Made by a program: the position numbers and the translations under genes. A DNA stretch of 64,000 bases from Azorinus chamasolen (taxonomy: Eukaryota > Mollusca > Bivalvia > Cardiida > Solecurtidae): NCBI GenBank assembly GCA_963576725.1, contig OY755237.1, positions 63,217,423 to 63,281,422 of the forward strand, given 5' to 3'. How positions within the stretch are numbered: the first letter of the stretch is position 1; each line of letters starts with the position of its first letter. Shown here piece by piece: positions 34,264 through 47,404 of the stretch. The notes below the pieces were generated by a model, which was given only the letters and a program-made list of their open reading frames with translations, searched no databases and had not been told where the DNA came from.

Positions 34264-35239
34264 ACTCGGGCTTCTAACCTCTCTGCCAATATAGGACTTG
34301 GATCACGTCACTCGGGCTTCATTGACCAATCAGATCTCGCTATTTTATTATTGTGGGGACCAAGATTTGATTATGAGAATGACAGGTAATCTGGCATTAA
34401 CGCAATCCACACATCAATTAATCTGCATAGCAACTATGTTAGTTTTAGAGATCTGAATAGCAATTTTCGGTCTAAGTGTCGACTTATTATACAACGAGAA
34501 ATTTGATAAGAGTTAGCTCCGAGTGCTGTAAGCAGGATAGATTCCCGGCAACAGATCTTGAAGCCAACTGTCTTATGGCTTGACAGATAAATATGTAAAT
34601 ATAGAGATAATCTGCATGGTCTTTATGTAATCTGAAATCTACATCTTATGCCCCAATGATCAGTATACAATCTATGTTCTATCTAGTGACGCCTTATTTA
34701 AAAGAATATTAAAAGTTGAAACACAAATATATATATATTCAATCTTGAATTAATTAACATTGAATAGTTTATGTACAAACTGTCAACATCTAATAACAGA
34801 AATTATTTAGGAATGTTTAACATAGTTTTTGATGAATTCTTCATTTATGTTGAAGAGAGAGGATATGAGAAACTGTTCAAGTATGAACAGTACAACACTT
34901 GGAAAATTAAAATGTAGGAGAATATGTTTAAAATACTTTTACAATATTCATATATGCCGGCTGAGCAAAACTGTTAGATGTAACAGCAGACGGCTGCGTA
35001 AATTGCCCGTCAACATATTCTTCTGAACGTGACGTCAGATGCGTTCAGAAATAAATTTGAATAACCTAATGGAACCGGGATTTTAACAATGAAATGGTAT
35101 CACAAAACTGTTTGTATCGATTAAATATTTGACTGATGAGACGTTTTAGCTTTGGAAATGAACCACTATCAATTCAATTGTGGACGGTCAAACCGGTCCC
35201 AATGTTGATATTTTTTCAGTGATTATACTTCGTAAATAC

Positions 35240-35352
35240 CTAGTCTTGTCTCTCTTTGAAGATGTGGGTTTATCACTGCTCTTGGTGCTGTTCTCAATAC
35301 GGTGCAATGCCTTCAGCATTCTTCTTCCACCACATTTTGGATCTGATTTGTA
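35240..35352 (-). CDS. Possible internal exon of an unrecognised gene
   Basis: On the minus strand, acatctgtttcag precedes an open 113-bp segment (YKSDPKCGGRRMLKALHR, then Ser/Lys-rich SSDKPTSSKRDKTR) that ends at actag/gtattt. Both splice consensus sequences look fair. The phase does not join directly to the open frame at 32,397, so any link to that exon needs a further exon. The product is unknown. Confidence 0.35.
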
Positions 35353-35715
35353 CTGAAACAGATGTTTTTTTAAAATATTATGCATTCACAAGCAACTAAA
35401 AGAACTGATTGAAAAGATAATAATTTTAGACTTATAATGCACAGTGAAGCCTCTGAAAAGCTGACTTATTAATACGAGAATTCTGTAAACAAACACATTT
35501 GTAAGGCAAAACATTGACGTTACTTACTTAACACTTAAAGAAAATGTACATAGAGTTCATAACATAGGTAGCTGCTGTAAGAAGGAAAACAGTATTGCAT
35601 TAAAGTCATTAAAAACAAGTTATATAACAATGCATTTATGCTGACATTCTTTACGCAGATACCTGTGCTATGAGCTCTGTATTCCTCTCGACTTCATTTT
35701 CATAGGGCAGTTTTA

Positions 35716-35920
35716 CAGCAAAACCTCTCTATAACGGCCACTAAATTGTGTTCATTAATTGGTATTTAGGGCAGGTGGCTGCTTAAAAGCAAGGTGTAAG
35801 TAAAACAGAACGCTCCTATAGGAGCGTTCTGTTTTACTTTCACTTTGCTTTTAGCAGCCACCTGCCTTTAACACAAACTACTTGATGTAATTTAGTGGCC
35901 GTTATAGAGAGGTTTTACTG
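35716..35920. mobile_element. Palindromic MITE (family A), well preserved
   Basis: Near-perfect palindrome: CAGCAAAACCTCTCTATAAC ... GTTATAGAGAGGTTTTACTG, inner arms ggcaggtggctgcttaaaag mirrored, centre cgctcctataggagcg. TA flanks both ends. Confidence 0.8.
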
Positions 35921-35995
35921 TATATCTATCTTTTCAGTAAAAACTTCTAAACCAACCTTTGAACTTTCTGAAAAGATTGCATACTTAGATTTTGA

Positions 35996-36200
35996 GTATC
36001 ATTCCTTCTAATCACAGCACAAATTTTACACTTACATTTGACGATTTCGTCTCTCTGGAGACATCCTGAGAACTGCCTAACTGCACGCTTTGACGGGCAT
36101 GACGAGAGAGCACGCAGTTAGGCGGTTCTGAGGATGTCTCCAGTGAGAGACAAAACTGTGAAATGTAAGTGTAAAATTTGTGCTGTGATCAGAAGAAATT
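35996..36200. repeat. About 200-bp palindrome
   Basis: The left arm ccttctaatcacagcacaaa, ttttacacttacatttgacg and gtctctctggagacatcctg is mirrored on the right by caggatgtct-like, catttgtaagtgtaaaa-like and tttgtgctgtgatcag segments around acgggcatgacgag. Probably a MITE. From 36,201 to 36,554 nothing is recognised. Confidence 0.65.
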
Positions 36201-36554
36201 ATACTTAAACTTTGTTTTACCAGCATAATGAACTCTTTCAAAGATCTCGTATTCAATTTTTATTCTACTTGTTTTTACAATTATATGACATTAAAGGCAG
36301 CTGTTTCAGTCCATTACTCCATATATAGACCATTTTATACCTATAGCTATTTCTACACTAAGAAAGTATTCCTTTCCTAGAAAGTCCTGAACATAGAATA
36401 AAGGTTTTTTTATTAATGTGACGGTGTTGACATGCTGTATAAATTTTTACAATAGATTAAACAAGTGCCTGATCAAACATTCAGCCCTACTGACTAGTAC
36501 ACTGCTCCCTCTCTACAACAACATTAACTGGGATACAAATACTTTCTGTGTTGT

Positions 36555-39500
36555 TCAGATGGAGTTGTTATAGGGATGAAATTGAATACTAATTATTTTG
36601 TTTTCATAACTCAAAGACAGATTAAACTTTCGTAAAACATACATGTTATGATAACTATTCATTTCCTTAATGAAAATGACCTGGTAAACAAAAACATGTT
36701 TTGCATATAGATCTAATGTGGTTTTTACCCAAACTCCAGGCTCTCTGATGCCAGGTACTTTTCCATGCCTTGGAGAACTTAGCTCAGGCAACAATGCCAA
36801 GTTGTAGAAAGTCTCTAGTTTTGGAAGCCATGAACTCCATACAGTTAAGTCTTTATGTATTCTTTCTATGTGGAGCTGGTAAGGGTTCATGGTTCTTACC
36901 ACAAAGTCTACCCATGACATGTTGGTTATGTGCAATAGTCCTTGTCACTGGTAATAATAATTATGGTTTGCCTCAAGTTTTAATTGTCCAGCATCTAGAA
37001 AAAGGAAAAAGGTTTTGTTTTTTGTCGCTGCTTCAGTTAAATTGAATCTCTTGTTGTATAAAGCATTTTTAGTTCAATAAGACTTTACTCCATCAATATA
37101 AACAATGCCATCAGGACTTCCACCTAGAAATTTGTTTTCTTGATTTATCACTAAACCACTGCTCCTCACCTCCACATTTGTGCCTTCTTCGGCTTTCTTT
37201 AAAACATACTCATGGATAGTCATTCTTTCTTGGTTATGGCCAATTCTTGTCAGTGCAGTGCCTTTAAAAGTGGAATACAACATCTGTGCTATGATTTTTT
37301 TTACTGGAATGGAGGGATTTCTTTTAACTATTGAACCAAACATTGATGCAGTTATGCGTTTCTTTCGTTCCTCATGCCATACTGATGAAAGTAACTGTTG
37401 GACTGTTATTGACTGTATTGCGGCAATTTTATCTGAAGAAATGTTGATATGTTTTTGATGATAAGATGATATTTTGGATTTAAGAAAATGTTGAGGAATA
37501 GCTGGTTTAATATCAGTTGCTTCTGGGCCATAGGATGTCCTGGCAGATTTTGAAACGCTGTCTTTAATGGAAGACATTTTTCTTTTCCATCGCTGTGAGC
37601 AGGCTGCTGGCTTCTTCTTGGAGTTGTTAGAATGTAACAACTGAACATCTCTTTCAGAATACAGCTTCTGAAAGAGATGACCATGTGTTGAAGCTGTCGC
37701 TTTCTGTCGCTTTGGTGACCATTGCGGTCCAATGTTCCTACGAAGGCATCCTCCATAGCACCGTGTATGCCACGATGAACGGTTGCACAGGTTGTACAAT
37801 TTACCACCAACAAATTTTGTCCTCATGTGCATCCAACACTCGGCTAAATGTGTGGTGGTGTTATAAATTAATCGATTACTCTTGCTGGCAATCCGGTCGA
37901 GCAACACTGAAATGTCATGAAGCATGCTTGAATGTAGATCACTATATTGTAAAGATGATGCCATTCTTGAATTTTCTTGACCTTTTATAGATGATCCCTC
38001 TGACCATAATAGCGCTGTTTGGGTGCAAACATCAGAGGGACTATATTCATCTTGTAAGCTGAGATTGTCATCTGAATGTTCTTCTATTTCTTTGTCAATA
38101 ATTCTGGCCTTACAGAAATTGGAAAAGTTTTGATGATTGCCGAAAATGTGGTGTATTGAATTTCTTATGTCTTTTTGAAGTTGTATTGTTGCTGCTTGTT
38201 TATCTGGCTCCTTTGACCTCATTCGAATTGCACATCTTACTGCACTTACAATTCGAACTCGTACAGCTTTTGTCAACTGTTTTTTCCTTTCTAGGTTGCT
38301 TCTGAGGCACTTGCACATATGATTTGCACATTCAATTTTGTTAACATATGTTCCCCACACAGGCACTTATTCCTTAATCCTGGCAAACACAGATGAGTCC
38401 CCATCTCCAACAAGCCACAAATACCGCAACCCATGTGCTTTTTCCGCAGTTTTAAACCCCTCCACAATTACATCTGTTTCCATGGCTTGAGAAGTGCCTG
38501 TCCAATTTTTGAAACAAATATGTTCTGTTGGAATCTGGTGTGTATTTTCAGCATGAGAACATAAATTATATAGCAATATTTATTGCGCACACCAATAAAC
38601 AAACTTTTCCCGGCCTCTTTTCCAATTATAATTCCAACACCACCTAAAGCATTATAAGAGTGTTTATGGATTCTCTTACTCCACCCTCCATCTGCAATAA
38701 CACTTACACAGGGAACACCTTGATGGTACTGATTCTTCTCAATTGCTATTCTTCTTTCCTCTGCACCTATTTTACAATATACAAACTTTAGTATATAGAA
38801 TAGAATAGCTCAAGGTCACTGCAGTCAAATTTTAGGAGAAATACATGGTAAAAAACTAGTATTGTTCCGATTACTCAATTAAGTCGACGTCGAATCATTT
38901 GCCTGCAGAAATCAATTATATGACCAATAAAAATAATCAACTCCAAAGTGACTAATAAAAGAATGCAGAAGCATAGATATATTGTTGGAACCTGTAAATT
39001 AATGCCTCACAAGATTTGTGTCTGACTTCTATAACCCCTCTCCAACTTTGTTTACGGGCCAATACGGGGGTATAAATATAAAGGTGAAAGAATTTACAGT
39101 GAATATTACAAGAATAATAATGAGTGAATAATTATAATTTACCTGCTGCTAGCAATTCTTCTTGATTGAGGCTTTCCCACCAAGATCCAATATTTCTTTC
39201 AATACTCGTAAATGCAGGCTGTGATAGACTTGGGGCATCCATTGTAGCCATCATTCTTTCAAGTGAGAAGCTCCATTGCCGGTTACAATGGACCCCCAAA
39301 CTGCCCTCACATTCACATCATAGTTTGTTGAAATGTCTGTTTTCAACTGCGGACTTTTGTCGAAAGTGAAGTCTTTCCCACAAGCTGCACAAGAAACAAT
39401 CAGTGTTGAGGCCAAACCCTGAGTCCTTTTCTCTGAAGATATTTTCAACAAGGGTTTGTCTCGTTGAACGTGAGCTTTGGCTTTTTCACACACAACACTA

Positions 39501-39773
39501 TGTGCTATAAATTTGTTCATGTTTTCTTGCAAACAATCCAGGTATATCATCCTATAACCTTTTGCACTGATAGGCTTTACTCGTGTGATGACACATTTCA
39601 AATCCTCATTTGTTCTGCACTTATACAGAGAAGCATGGGTTGCAAGTTGGGTGAATTTCCTCCTTATATGTGATTCCTTAGAATTACACTTATATATCTT
39701 CAATTTCATAGAAGATAAAGATTTACATTTGAAGTCCAAGGCTTTTCTTTTCACTTTCCGGGCCTTGGAATGC
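36555..39773 (-). pseudogene. Mutator-type transposase domain / YqaJ nuclease gene, copy 1
   Basis: Minus-strand gene truncated at its 5' end by the LTR element at 39,774. Its missing first codons lie beyond the second LTR element at 62,777-62,842. Exon 1 (39,773-39,143) encodes a basic start (HSKARKVKRKAL) and a zinc-type CAACGKDF segment. A GT-AG intron spans 38,767-39,142. Exon 2 has ADGGWSKR (first catalytic Asp candidate), GDGDSSVF (second), ECANHMCKC, a Cys-rich CLRRN region and a YqaJ/lambda-exonuclease-type domain: TASMFGSIV, LGGSPDGIV and an E-x-K remnant. The C-terminal part (SWVDFVVRTMNPYQLHIERI) is at about 36,940-36,700. Breaks: a stop after RIKE (about 38,363), a frameshift near 38,590, a 1-bp loss at about 39,252, a frameshift near 37,075 and a TGA near 36,947. 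Such fusions are common in molluscs; their role is not established. Confidence 0.82.
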
Positions 39774-40055
39774 TGTAGCACCATGGGACTAATATATAGC
39801 ACGAACGATCGTATAGTGGTTTTCTACATTTTAATATCTAAAGAGTCGTAGCCAGTGCTACCTAAGCTCTCAACGGTTCCAAAAGTTCTCTGAGTTCTAA
39901 AAGTTCTACCAGTTCTACCTGTCCAAGCGTCCGCTCCTGCTACTTAACGTCCAGCCTAACAGTCACGTGGTGATCAGTCACGCCCCCATCAGTTGGACTG
40001 CCCTGATCATGAATTTACATCATGATCAACGCTGGCAGCAGGCCATTGTGTTACA
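39774..40055 (-). repeat. LTR (3' LTR of copy 1), 282 bp
   Basis: TGTAGCACCATGGG ... GCCATTGTGTTACA on the plus strand, so it has TG...CA ends. ATGC precedes it. On its inner side lies a purine tract on the coding strand (GTGGGGGACGGA, 40,056-40,067), the expected plus-strand primer. Confidence 0.92.
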
Positions 40056-40300
40056 TCCGTCCCCCACTATAAATAAGATTTGTGACACAAATCTTCAGTG
40101 GAAAACAGATAACACGATGGACGCCTGACACAAGAAAAATTTCAATTCATTAAATAAACACATCTTAACTATATAAAACACAAGTAAAACAACTGTAAAC
40201 ACATGCACAGTTCAGATTAAATATAACTTCAAACAAATAACACATGAAATAACACACTAATATAAATATAGTCCATTAGTTAAATCCAATGCCACATGTC

Positions 40301-40852
40301 TTAATGTCCTCCGTTTCCCTCTTCACCCGAGTCTTCGTCACTAATCACCACTAAGCGAATACCCGACCGTATCGGTAGTCTCGGAAGTCTTAACATAACT
40401 TGTCGCTCCCGCTCCCGCAGAATGTGTCGTATGAACGCCCGTGCCCGGGGCCCTGGCATAGGTCTGTCTGTCGCTTCTCACCCGCGTCCTCGTCCAATTC
40501 CCGCCGTGTTGAATGACGCCGTCGTCGTGTTGAATGACGCCGTCGTTGTTGTTGTCGTGTTGTTGCCTGTTGCTCGTGGCGTTGGCGTGACGGTGGCGAC
40601 CGAACGCGTCGCTGGCGTTTGTTCCTGCTCCTGCCTGTCGGAGTTCATGGTCAGCAGTGTCGCCAATTCCATGTCGATGGACGTGGCCATTGACGTGATT
40701 CTATCTTCTGTGACGCTATCATTGCTTAGATGCGTCAAGATCGTCGTGAATATCAATCTGAAGAAACGGTTGAAGTAAAACTCCCAAGAGCACATGATTG
40801 TGGCTATCGGTGTATCTAATGTGTAGTGACCACAATTTCTTAGGTTCCCCAT
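40301..40852 (-). pseudogene. Accessory frame of the LTR element, copy 1 (stopped)
   Basis: Counterpart of the open 183-codon frame at 56,437-56,988. It is identical for most of its length, but codon 125 (Arg in copy 2) is TGA here (about 40,478). See the copy-2 entry for the features of the predicted protein. Confidence 0.6.
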
Positions 40853-41910
40853 TTTATAGTCTTAGTTGGGAAGTTATTGTCTGATAATCGGTATAATTGG
40901 CTAAGTTGTCAATTATCACCTCATTAATTGGCGATTATCATTAACACCCCATCACTCGGACCCTCACGGATTAGGAGTCATTAATTGTCACTTTTATGAA
41001 TGAGAACTATTTACATGGTATTTTACATGCCTATTATACCAGACTCTGCCAGTACAGAGGTGCACTCTCCGTACTGTCCTAATTGTCAGTCCTGTCGTGT
41101 TGACGGTTTATACACGTACGGGTACAATCGTTCAGCAAACGTTTGCGTTGATTCCCTCGGTGTCGTGTTTTCCACGGGTGGACCCATTTCGGCTGGAGGT
41201 GCGTTTCCCCCATTCTCCAATGGTCGGAGCTCAACTTGTCTTGAACCGCATGTCGTCCAAACCCAGTCCTTTCACGTAAACAATTTGGCAGGCGGCTTTT
41301 CACAGACGCATATCTGTTTTTACAATGTTTCTTAAAGCAGCAAATGACAGTAACTATAACCACTGCAATACCCAGTGAAAGGCTAATGTAATACCAAACA
41401 CTTAACCCTGATTGTGTGTCTTGATAGTCAACTAAAGCTAATTCCTTCATAAATTTATTAATGGGTACATTCTTTATCTCTTGCAATGTGGGTGGAATTT
41501 CTATTTCGCTTTGAATTGGAAAATTGTCTGTAAATTCTTTCCAGATAATTGTTTTTGAAAAGTCTGCTTGTTTCAAAATTCTATACCCCTCTTGCAAGTT
41601 TTTAGTTTGACCGATCACAAATGGTATTGCCAAGGAGAAATAATTGGTGGTTGCTATGCATTGTGATTCTACTTTAATTATGTCAACAGGTGGTTTCACT
41701 CTACGTTCGCTGCGTTGGCCACCGCATACTACTGATAAAGTTAATACCTCTCTAAAAATTATTACCCACGTATCATCAAATAAATGTTTGCTAATTGGCA
41801 AGATGTCCCGCATTACTTTAATCTGACAAAATTTCGAGAGAGCTGATTTCCCCGAAACAAACATGTTTACGATACACGTTTTCGAACTACTTAGCGTGTA
41901 CAATGGACTT

Positions 41911-43298
41911 TAGGCTGGGTCCTAGTAGTGGTTACCGTAGCATCCCCCCTAGACTTTTTTCATGGGTACCAAATTGTTCGTTGGGGTCCTCAGAACACAT
42001 TTTGAGCATGCCCCCAAAAATAAGTTTGTCCCAGCTATGTTTTAATTAACGGTTTCCATGGTAACCCGAGGTAATTTTCGAAACTACCTTGGTTCAGAAA
42101 ATGCGCCATAACTTTGTTTTTAGAAGCAATAGAAGGACAAAACAAGTACCAAAGTAAAGCAGAGACATATAGCTTGAATATAATATATAATTTTATTAAT
42201 ATTCATAAATGCATTCTTATGAATATTAATGAGGAAGTAAAAAATGTGATTTTTTTAGAAAAAAAGGAGTTTGTTGTTTTGTCTGATAGGCTTATTAATG
42301 CACACAAATTATTGAATTCAGGTTGAAATTGTTTGTTTGGTTCATCAGAACACATTTTGAGCATTCCCCCAAAGTAATTTTGTCCCATCTATGTTTTATT
42401 GAACGGTTTCCATGGTAACGCGAGGAGGTAAATTTCTGAACATCATTGGTTCAGAAAATGCATAATAACTTTGCTTTTAGAGGCAATAGAAGGACAAAAC
42501 AAAAAACAAAGTAAAGCAGAGACATATATCTTGATTATGATATATAATTTTAATAATATTCATATATGATTGCTTATTAGCCTTAGAAACCGTTCAATAA
42601 AACATAGATGGGACAAAATTACTTTGGGGGAATGCTCAAAATGTGTTCTGATGACCCAAACAAACAATTTAAACCTGAATTCAATAATTTGTGTGGATAA
42701 GTAAGCCTATCAGACTAAACAACAAGCTCCATTTTCTAAAAAACGCATTTTTTTTACATTCTCATGAATATTCATAAGAATGCATTTATGAATATTAATT
42801 AAATCATATACCATATTCAAGCTATATGTCTCTGCTTTACTTTGGTACTTGTTTTGTCCTTCTATTATCTCTAAAAGCAAAGTTATTACGCATTTTCTGA
42901 ACCAAGGATTTTCGGAATTTACCTCTGGTTACCATGGAAACCGTTTAATAAAACATAGATGGGACAAAATTATTTGGGGAAATACTCATAATGTGTTCTG
43001 AGGACTCCAACGAACAACTTAAACCTAAATTCAAGCTATATGTCTCTGCTTTACTTTGGTACTTGTTTTGTCCTTCTATTGCTTCTAAAAACAAAGTTAT
43101 GGCGCATTTTCTGAACCAAGGTAGTTTCGAAAATTACCTCGGGTTACCATGGAAACCGTTAAATAAAACATAGCTGGGACAAACTTATTTTTGGGGGCAT
43201 GCTCAAAAGGTGTTCTGAGGACCCCAACGAACAATTTGGTACCCATGAAAAAAAGTCTAGGGGGGATGCTACGGTAACCACTACTAGGACCCAGTCTA
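41911..43298. mobile_element. Palindromic element P1 in env, copy 1
   Basis: Ends TAGGCTGGGTCCTAGTAGTG and its complement. Long inverted arms contain accgtagcatcccccc, tagacttttttcatgggtac and four X-box-like motifs (GTTTCCATGGTAAC type at about 42,052, 42,406, 42,928, 43,143). It is flanked by CTT on both sides (3-bp target duplication). The env frame is in phase across the site. No protein is encoded. Confidence 0.82.
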
Positions 43299-44416
43299 CT
43301 TGTAACGGTACAAAACTTCACATCGCCGTGACTACTACAAGCAATTAATTCATTTTCGGTCAGTAATTGGTATTTTGTTCTTTCTTTATTTATCAGTATA
43401 CCTGGGCTTTCCAGCTCTACCATACCCATTAAATCATAATTATCTTTACCACTCTTCGTAGGTACAGGAGCAATTATCCTGATAATAATAATCATAATAA
43501 TAATAATAATGATAATAATGGGTAATGAGAATATTGTTTTATAGACCTCGAACATTTGGTCAAGCCTTATTACAGGTATTGAGAGAATTATCAGAATTTT
43601 GCCATCTGCGAATAAGTCATTAAATGGCGATAAAACGACCAGATGTTTGTCTTAGGATCACTAATGAGAGTCATTAAATTTGGTAATTCTTTCTGAATTC
43701 TTACTAACAGTGATTGTAATCTTAGCGGGTTAATAATTCTTGTAGACAATTTTCCTAAAGCCAAATGATCAACTTGTGCTCGCAAACCAATTATGTACGA
43801 TCTCGCATTTAATAGTAATAATCTTGTTTCTTCCAAAATAAGATCAATTTCAGCCATCATTCCAATGAATTTACGGTTTTCAAAGATTCCTTCAATCACG
43901 AATTTAGATAAGTTACTAATTTTTGCATCTAATTGCTGCAGTGTTTGAATCATCATATTTATGGATTGTCTATTTTCTTTTATCATAGTTCGGGATTCAT
44001 TTAAAATCCTTACACTCTCTGAAACTACATGTACCATTTGCTTTTGATTTATTACTAAATTTCTAACTTGACGTCGAATATTTTAAACATCATCTTCAGT
44101 TACTGTACCTACAAGCCATGAAAAAATTGAACCAACAAAAGGTACTAAAGATCTCTTTGATCTTCCGCGAATTTTCCTTAACTCTCTAATTTCCGTTTTC
44201 ATGTCAGAACGCATTTTATCCATATAGTCAATTTCATGTGTTAATCCTTTAAAGGCGTTTATAAACGAACTTTTTTTATGGGTTTTTATTGCAACATCTA
44301 TTGCTGCTCTTGCACGGTGAACATATCCATTTATGTTTGCCATAAACCTATCGAAGTGATCGAAATCTATGACAATTGTAGCCAGCCATTTTGCACGGGT
44401 AGTGGCTATGTCATTT

Positions 44417-47404
44417 TACTCAGGGAGCCAGTAGTGCCTACCGTGCACCCCCCCCCCCCCTAGACTTTTTTTCATGGGTACCAAAATGTTCAGAAAAGTG
44501 TCCTGAATCAGAATCGCGAATGTACTCAAACTTAAATTCTTTTAGGCTATGTGTATTTTAACCGTTTCCATGGCAACCCCCCAGTTTTCGTAATGATGAC
44601 CCATACCTACAAATTCGCCCATATCACAGCCAGTTTTTGTCCTAAAACTATAAAACTGGTACCAAATGGAAGATAAGACATTGTGCTTTTATTTCTAACT
44701 TGTTTTTTTAAATTACCTTATTTGCATACTCATGAATATTAATGAGAACATTAAAAATAGTAAAAAAGTATCGAAATAACCTAAACCTTTCATTTTTTTA
44801 TCCTACAAATATCAGACAATAACTTCAAATGCAGTTTAACATGATGACGAAACCCCCAGGAAACAAAATATCCAATTTGAGGACCATAGCATTAATTTTA
44901 AGCACCATTTTCACCGTTTCCATGGCAACACCTGAGAACAACAATGAGAACATTAAAAATAGTAAAAACAATATAGAAATAACGTAAATAATGTAAACTA
45001 TTCACTTTTTATCCTACAAATATCAGAAAACAATTTCAAATGCAGTTTAACCTGATGACAAAATCCTCAGAAAACAAAATATCAAATTTGAGGACCAAAA
45101 ATTAAACTCTAAGTAACTTTTTAACTGTTTCCATAGTAACCATTCATTTCACTCTGTTCACACAGTTTTGTTAGTCGACACCTACCTGCAAAAATCTTCC
45201 ATATCACATGAAGTATTTGTGCTAACTGCATAAAACTGATACCAAATTAAAGCTAAGACAGTGTGCTTTGGTTTAAAAGCTATAATTAGGAATTACCTTA
45301 TTTGCATACACATGAATATTAATGAGAATAATTAAAAAATAACAAAAAAATACAGAAATAACGTAAACCTCTCAATTTTTATCCTACCAATATCAGAAAA
45401 CAACTTCAAGTGTAGTTTAAAATGATGACAAAATACTCAGAAAGCTAATAATCTTAATTAATACCCAAACAATGAACTGTAAGTAAGATTGTAACGGTTT
45501 CCATGGTAACCGATCCTTTCACAAATTTTGGAAAGTTGACATCCAACTGTAATACTCCGCTAGATCTCAGTTATTTTTGATGAATCTGCGAAACATGTTA
45601 TTTTCAATAGTGTTTCTCTTTGTTTTCTTATCACTAATTAATATTCATGAGGATGCAAATAAGGTAATTTGCATAAAGTGAACCTAACATTAAGATTCAT
45701 ACATCAACTACCGGGTATATGTATATATCTTTTATAATTATCGCCCAAGAAGGCAGCAATATCTTTGTATGTTCCAGGTATGTAAACTCTCTGTAATATG
45801 AACAATGAGGTTAGAATGGTTGCCTAGGAAACAGATATATCACCATCAGTGCTATATAATTTGTCCCAAATTTATTTATGTAACAATCTTGGTGATATTC
45901 AGTGATCATAGTAAACTTTACCTAACCATTTTCCATATTTGTTTGCTTTATAAGAGAAAGACTGGTGTCTGTCGAAAATTTCAACATTACTGTTCTCATA
46001 AATATTCATACATATGCAAATTAGTTTATATCAGAAAAGTAATATTTACTATTAAAGCAATGCCTCATATCTATGTTTGTAACAACTGATTTCATGATTC
46101 ATCAAAAATAACCGATATCTAGCGGAGTATTACAGTTGGATGTCAAATTTCCAAAATTTGTGAAAGGATCGGTTACCATGGAAACCGTTACAATCTTACT
46201 TACAGTTCATTGTTTGGGTATCAATTAAGATGATTAGCTTTCTGAGTATTTTGCATCATTTTAAACTACATTTGAAGTTGTTTTCTGATATTGGTAGGAT
46301 AAAAATTGAGAGGTTTACGTTATTTCTGTATTTTTTTGTTATTTTTTAATTATTCTCATTAATATTCATGTGTATGCAAATAAGGTAATTCCTAATTATA
46401 GCTTTTAAACCAAAGCACACTGTCTTAGCTTTAATTTGGTACCAGTTTTATGCAGTAAGCACAAATACTTCCTGTGATATGGAAGATTTTTGCAGGTAGG
46501 TGTCGACTAACAAAACTGTGTGAACAGAGTGAAATGAATGGTTATTATGGAAACAGTTAAAAAGTTACTTAGAGTTAAAGTTTTGGTCCTCAAATTTGAT
46601 ATTTTGTTTTCTGAGGATTTTGTCATCAGGTTAAACTGCATTTGAAATTGTTTTCTGATATTTGTAGGATAAAAAGTGAATAGTTTACATTATTTACGTT
46701 ATTTCTATATTGTTTTTACTATTTTTAATGTTCTCATTAATATTCATGAGTATGCAAATAAGGTAATTTAAAAACACAAACTGGGAATCAAAGCACAATG
46801 TCCTATCTCCGATTTGGTACCAGTTTTATGACAAAAACTGGCTGTGATATGGACGATTTTGCAGGTACGGACCATCATTACAAAAACTAGGGTGTTGCCA
46901 TGGAAACGGTGAAAATGGTGCTTAAAATTAATGCTATGGTCCTCAAATTGGATATTTTGTTTTCTAAGGGTTTCGTCATCATGTTAAACTGCATTTGAAG
47001 TTATTTTCTGATATTTGTAGAATAAAAAAATGAAAGGTTTAGGTTATTTCTATACTTTATTTACTAATTTTGATGTTCTCATTAATATTCATGAGTATGC
47101 AAATAAGGTAATTTAAAAAAACATGTTAGAAATAAAAGCACAATGTCTTATCTTCCATTTGGTACCAGTTTTATAGTTTCAGGACAAAAACTGGCTGTGA
47201 TATGGGCGAATTTGTAGGTATGGGTCATCATTACAAAAACTGGGGGGTTGCCATGGAAACGGTTAAAATACACATAGCCTAAAAGAATTTAAGTTTGAGT
47301 ACATTCGCGATTCTGATTCAGGACACTTTTCTGAACATTTTGGTACCCATGAAAAAAAGTCTAGGGGGGGGGGTGCACGGTAGGCACTACTGGCTCCCTG
47401 AGTA
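44417..47404. mobile_element. 3-kb palindromic element P2 in env, copy 1
   Basis: Near-perfect palindrome of 2,988 bp, centre about 45,910. Ends TACTCAGGGAGCCAGTAGTG and complement. Flanked by TTT. Copy 2 has the empty site gtcaTTTgtc (about 60,635-60,645). It shares subterminal sequence with P1 (AGTAGTG, ACCGT, a C-run, ctagacttttttt, catgggtacc). Each arm is itself made of diverged monomers with X-box-like (GTTGCCATGGAAAC) and octamer (ATGCAAAT) motifs. No coding capacity is seen. Confidence 0.88.

Noticed and set aside
37180..37990. Plus-strand frames across the Mutator/YqaJ region
   Set aside because: Antisense shadows of the minus-strand pseudogene exon.
36555..39773. Bacterial or phage contamination because of the YqaJ domain
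   Set aside because: The gene has a GT-AG intron, is embedded in eukaryotic repeats and carries an LTR insertion.
40422..40778. Plus-strand open frame opposite the accessory frame (also 56,567-56,914)
   Set aside because: It is the antisense of the minus-strand frame, rich in Val/Ser from GC-rich codon complement. The coding direction of the element is minus. It cannot be fully excluded, so strand-specific selection tests are named in the finding.
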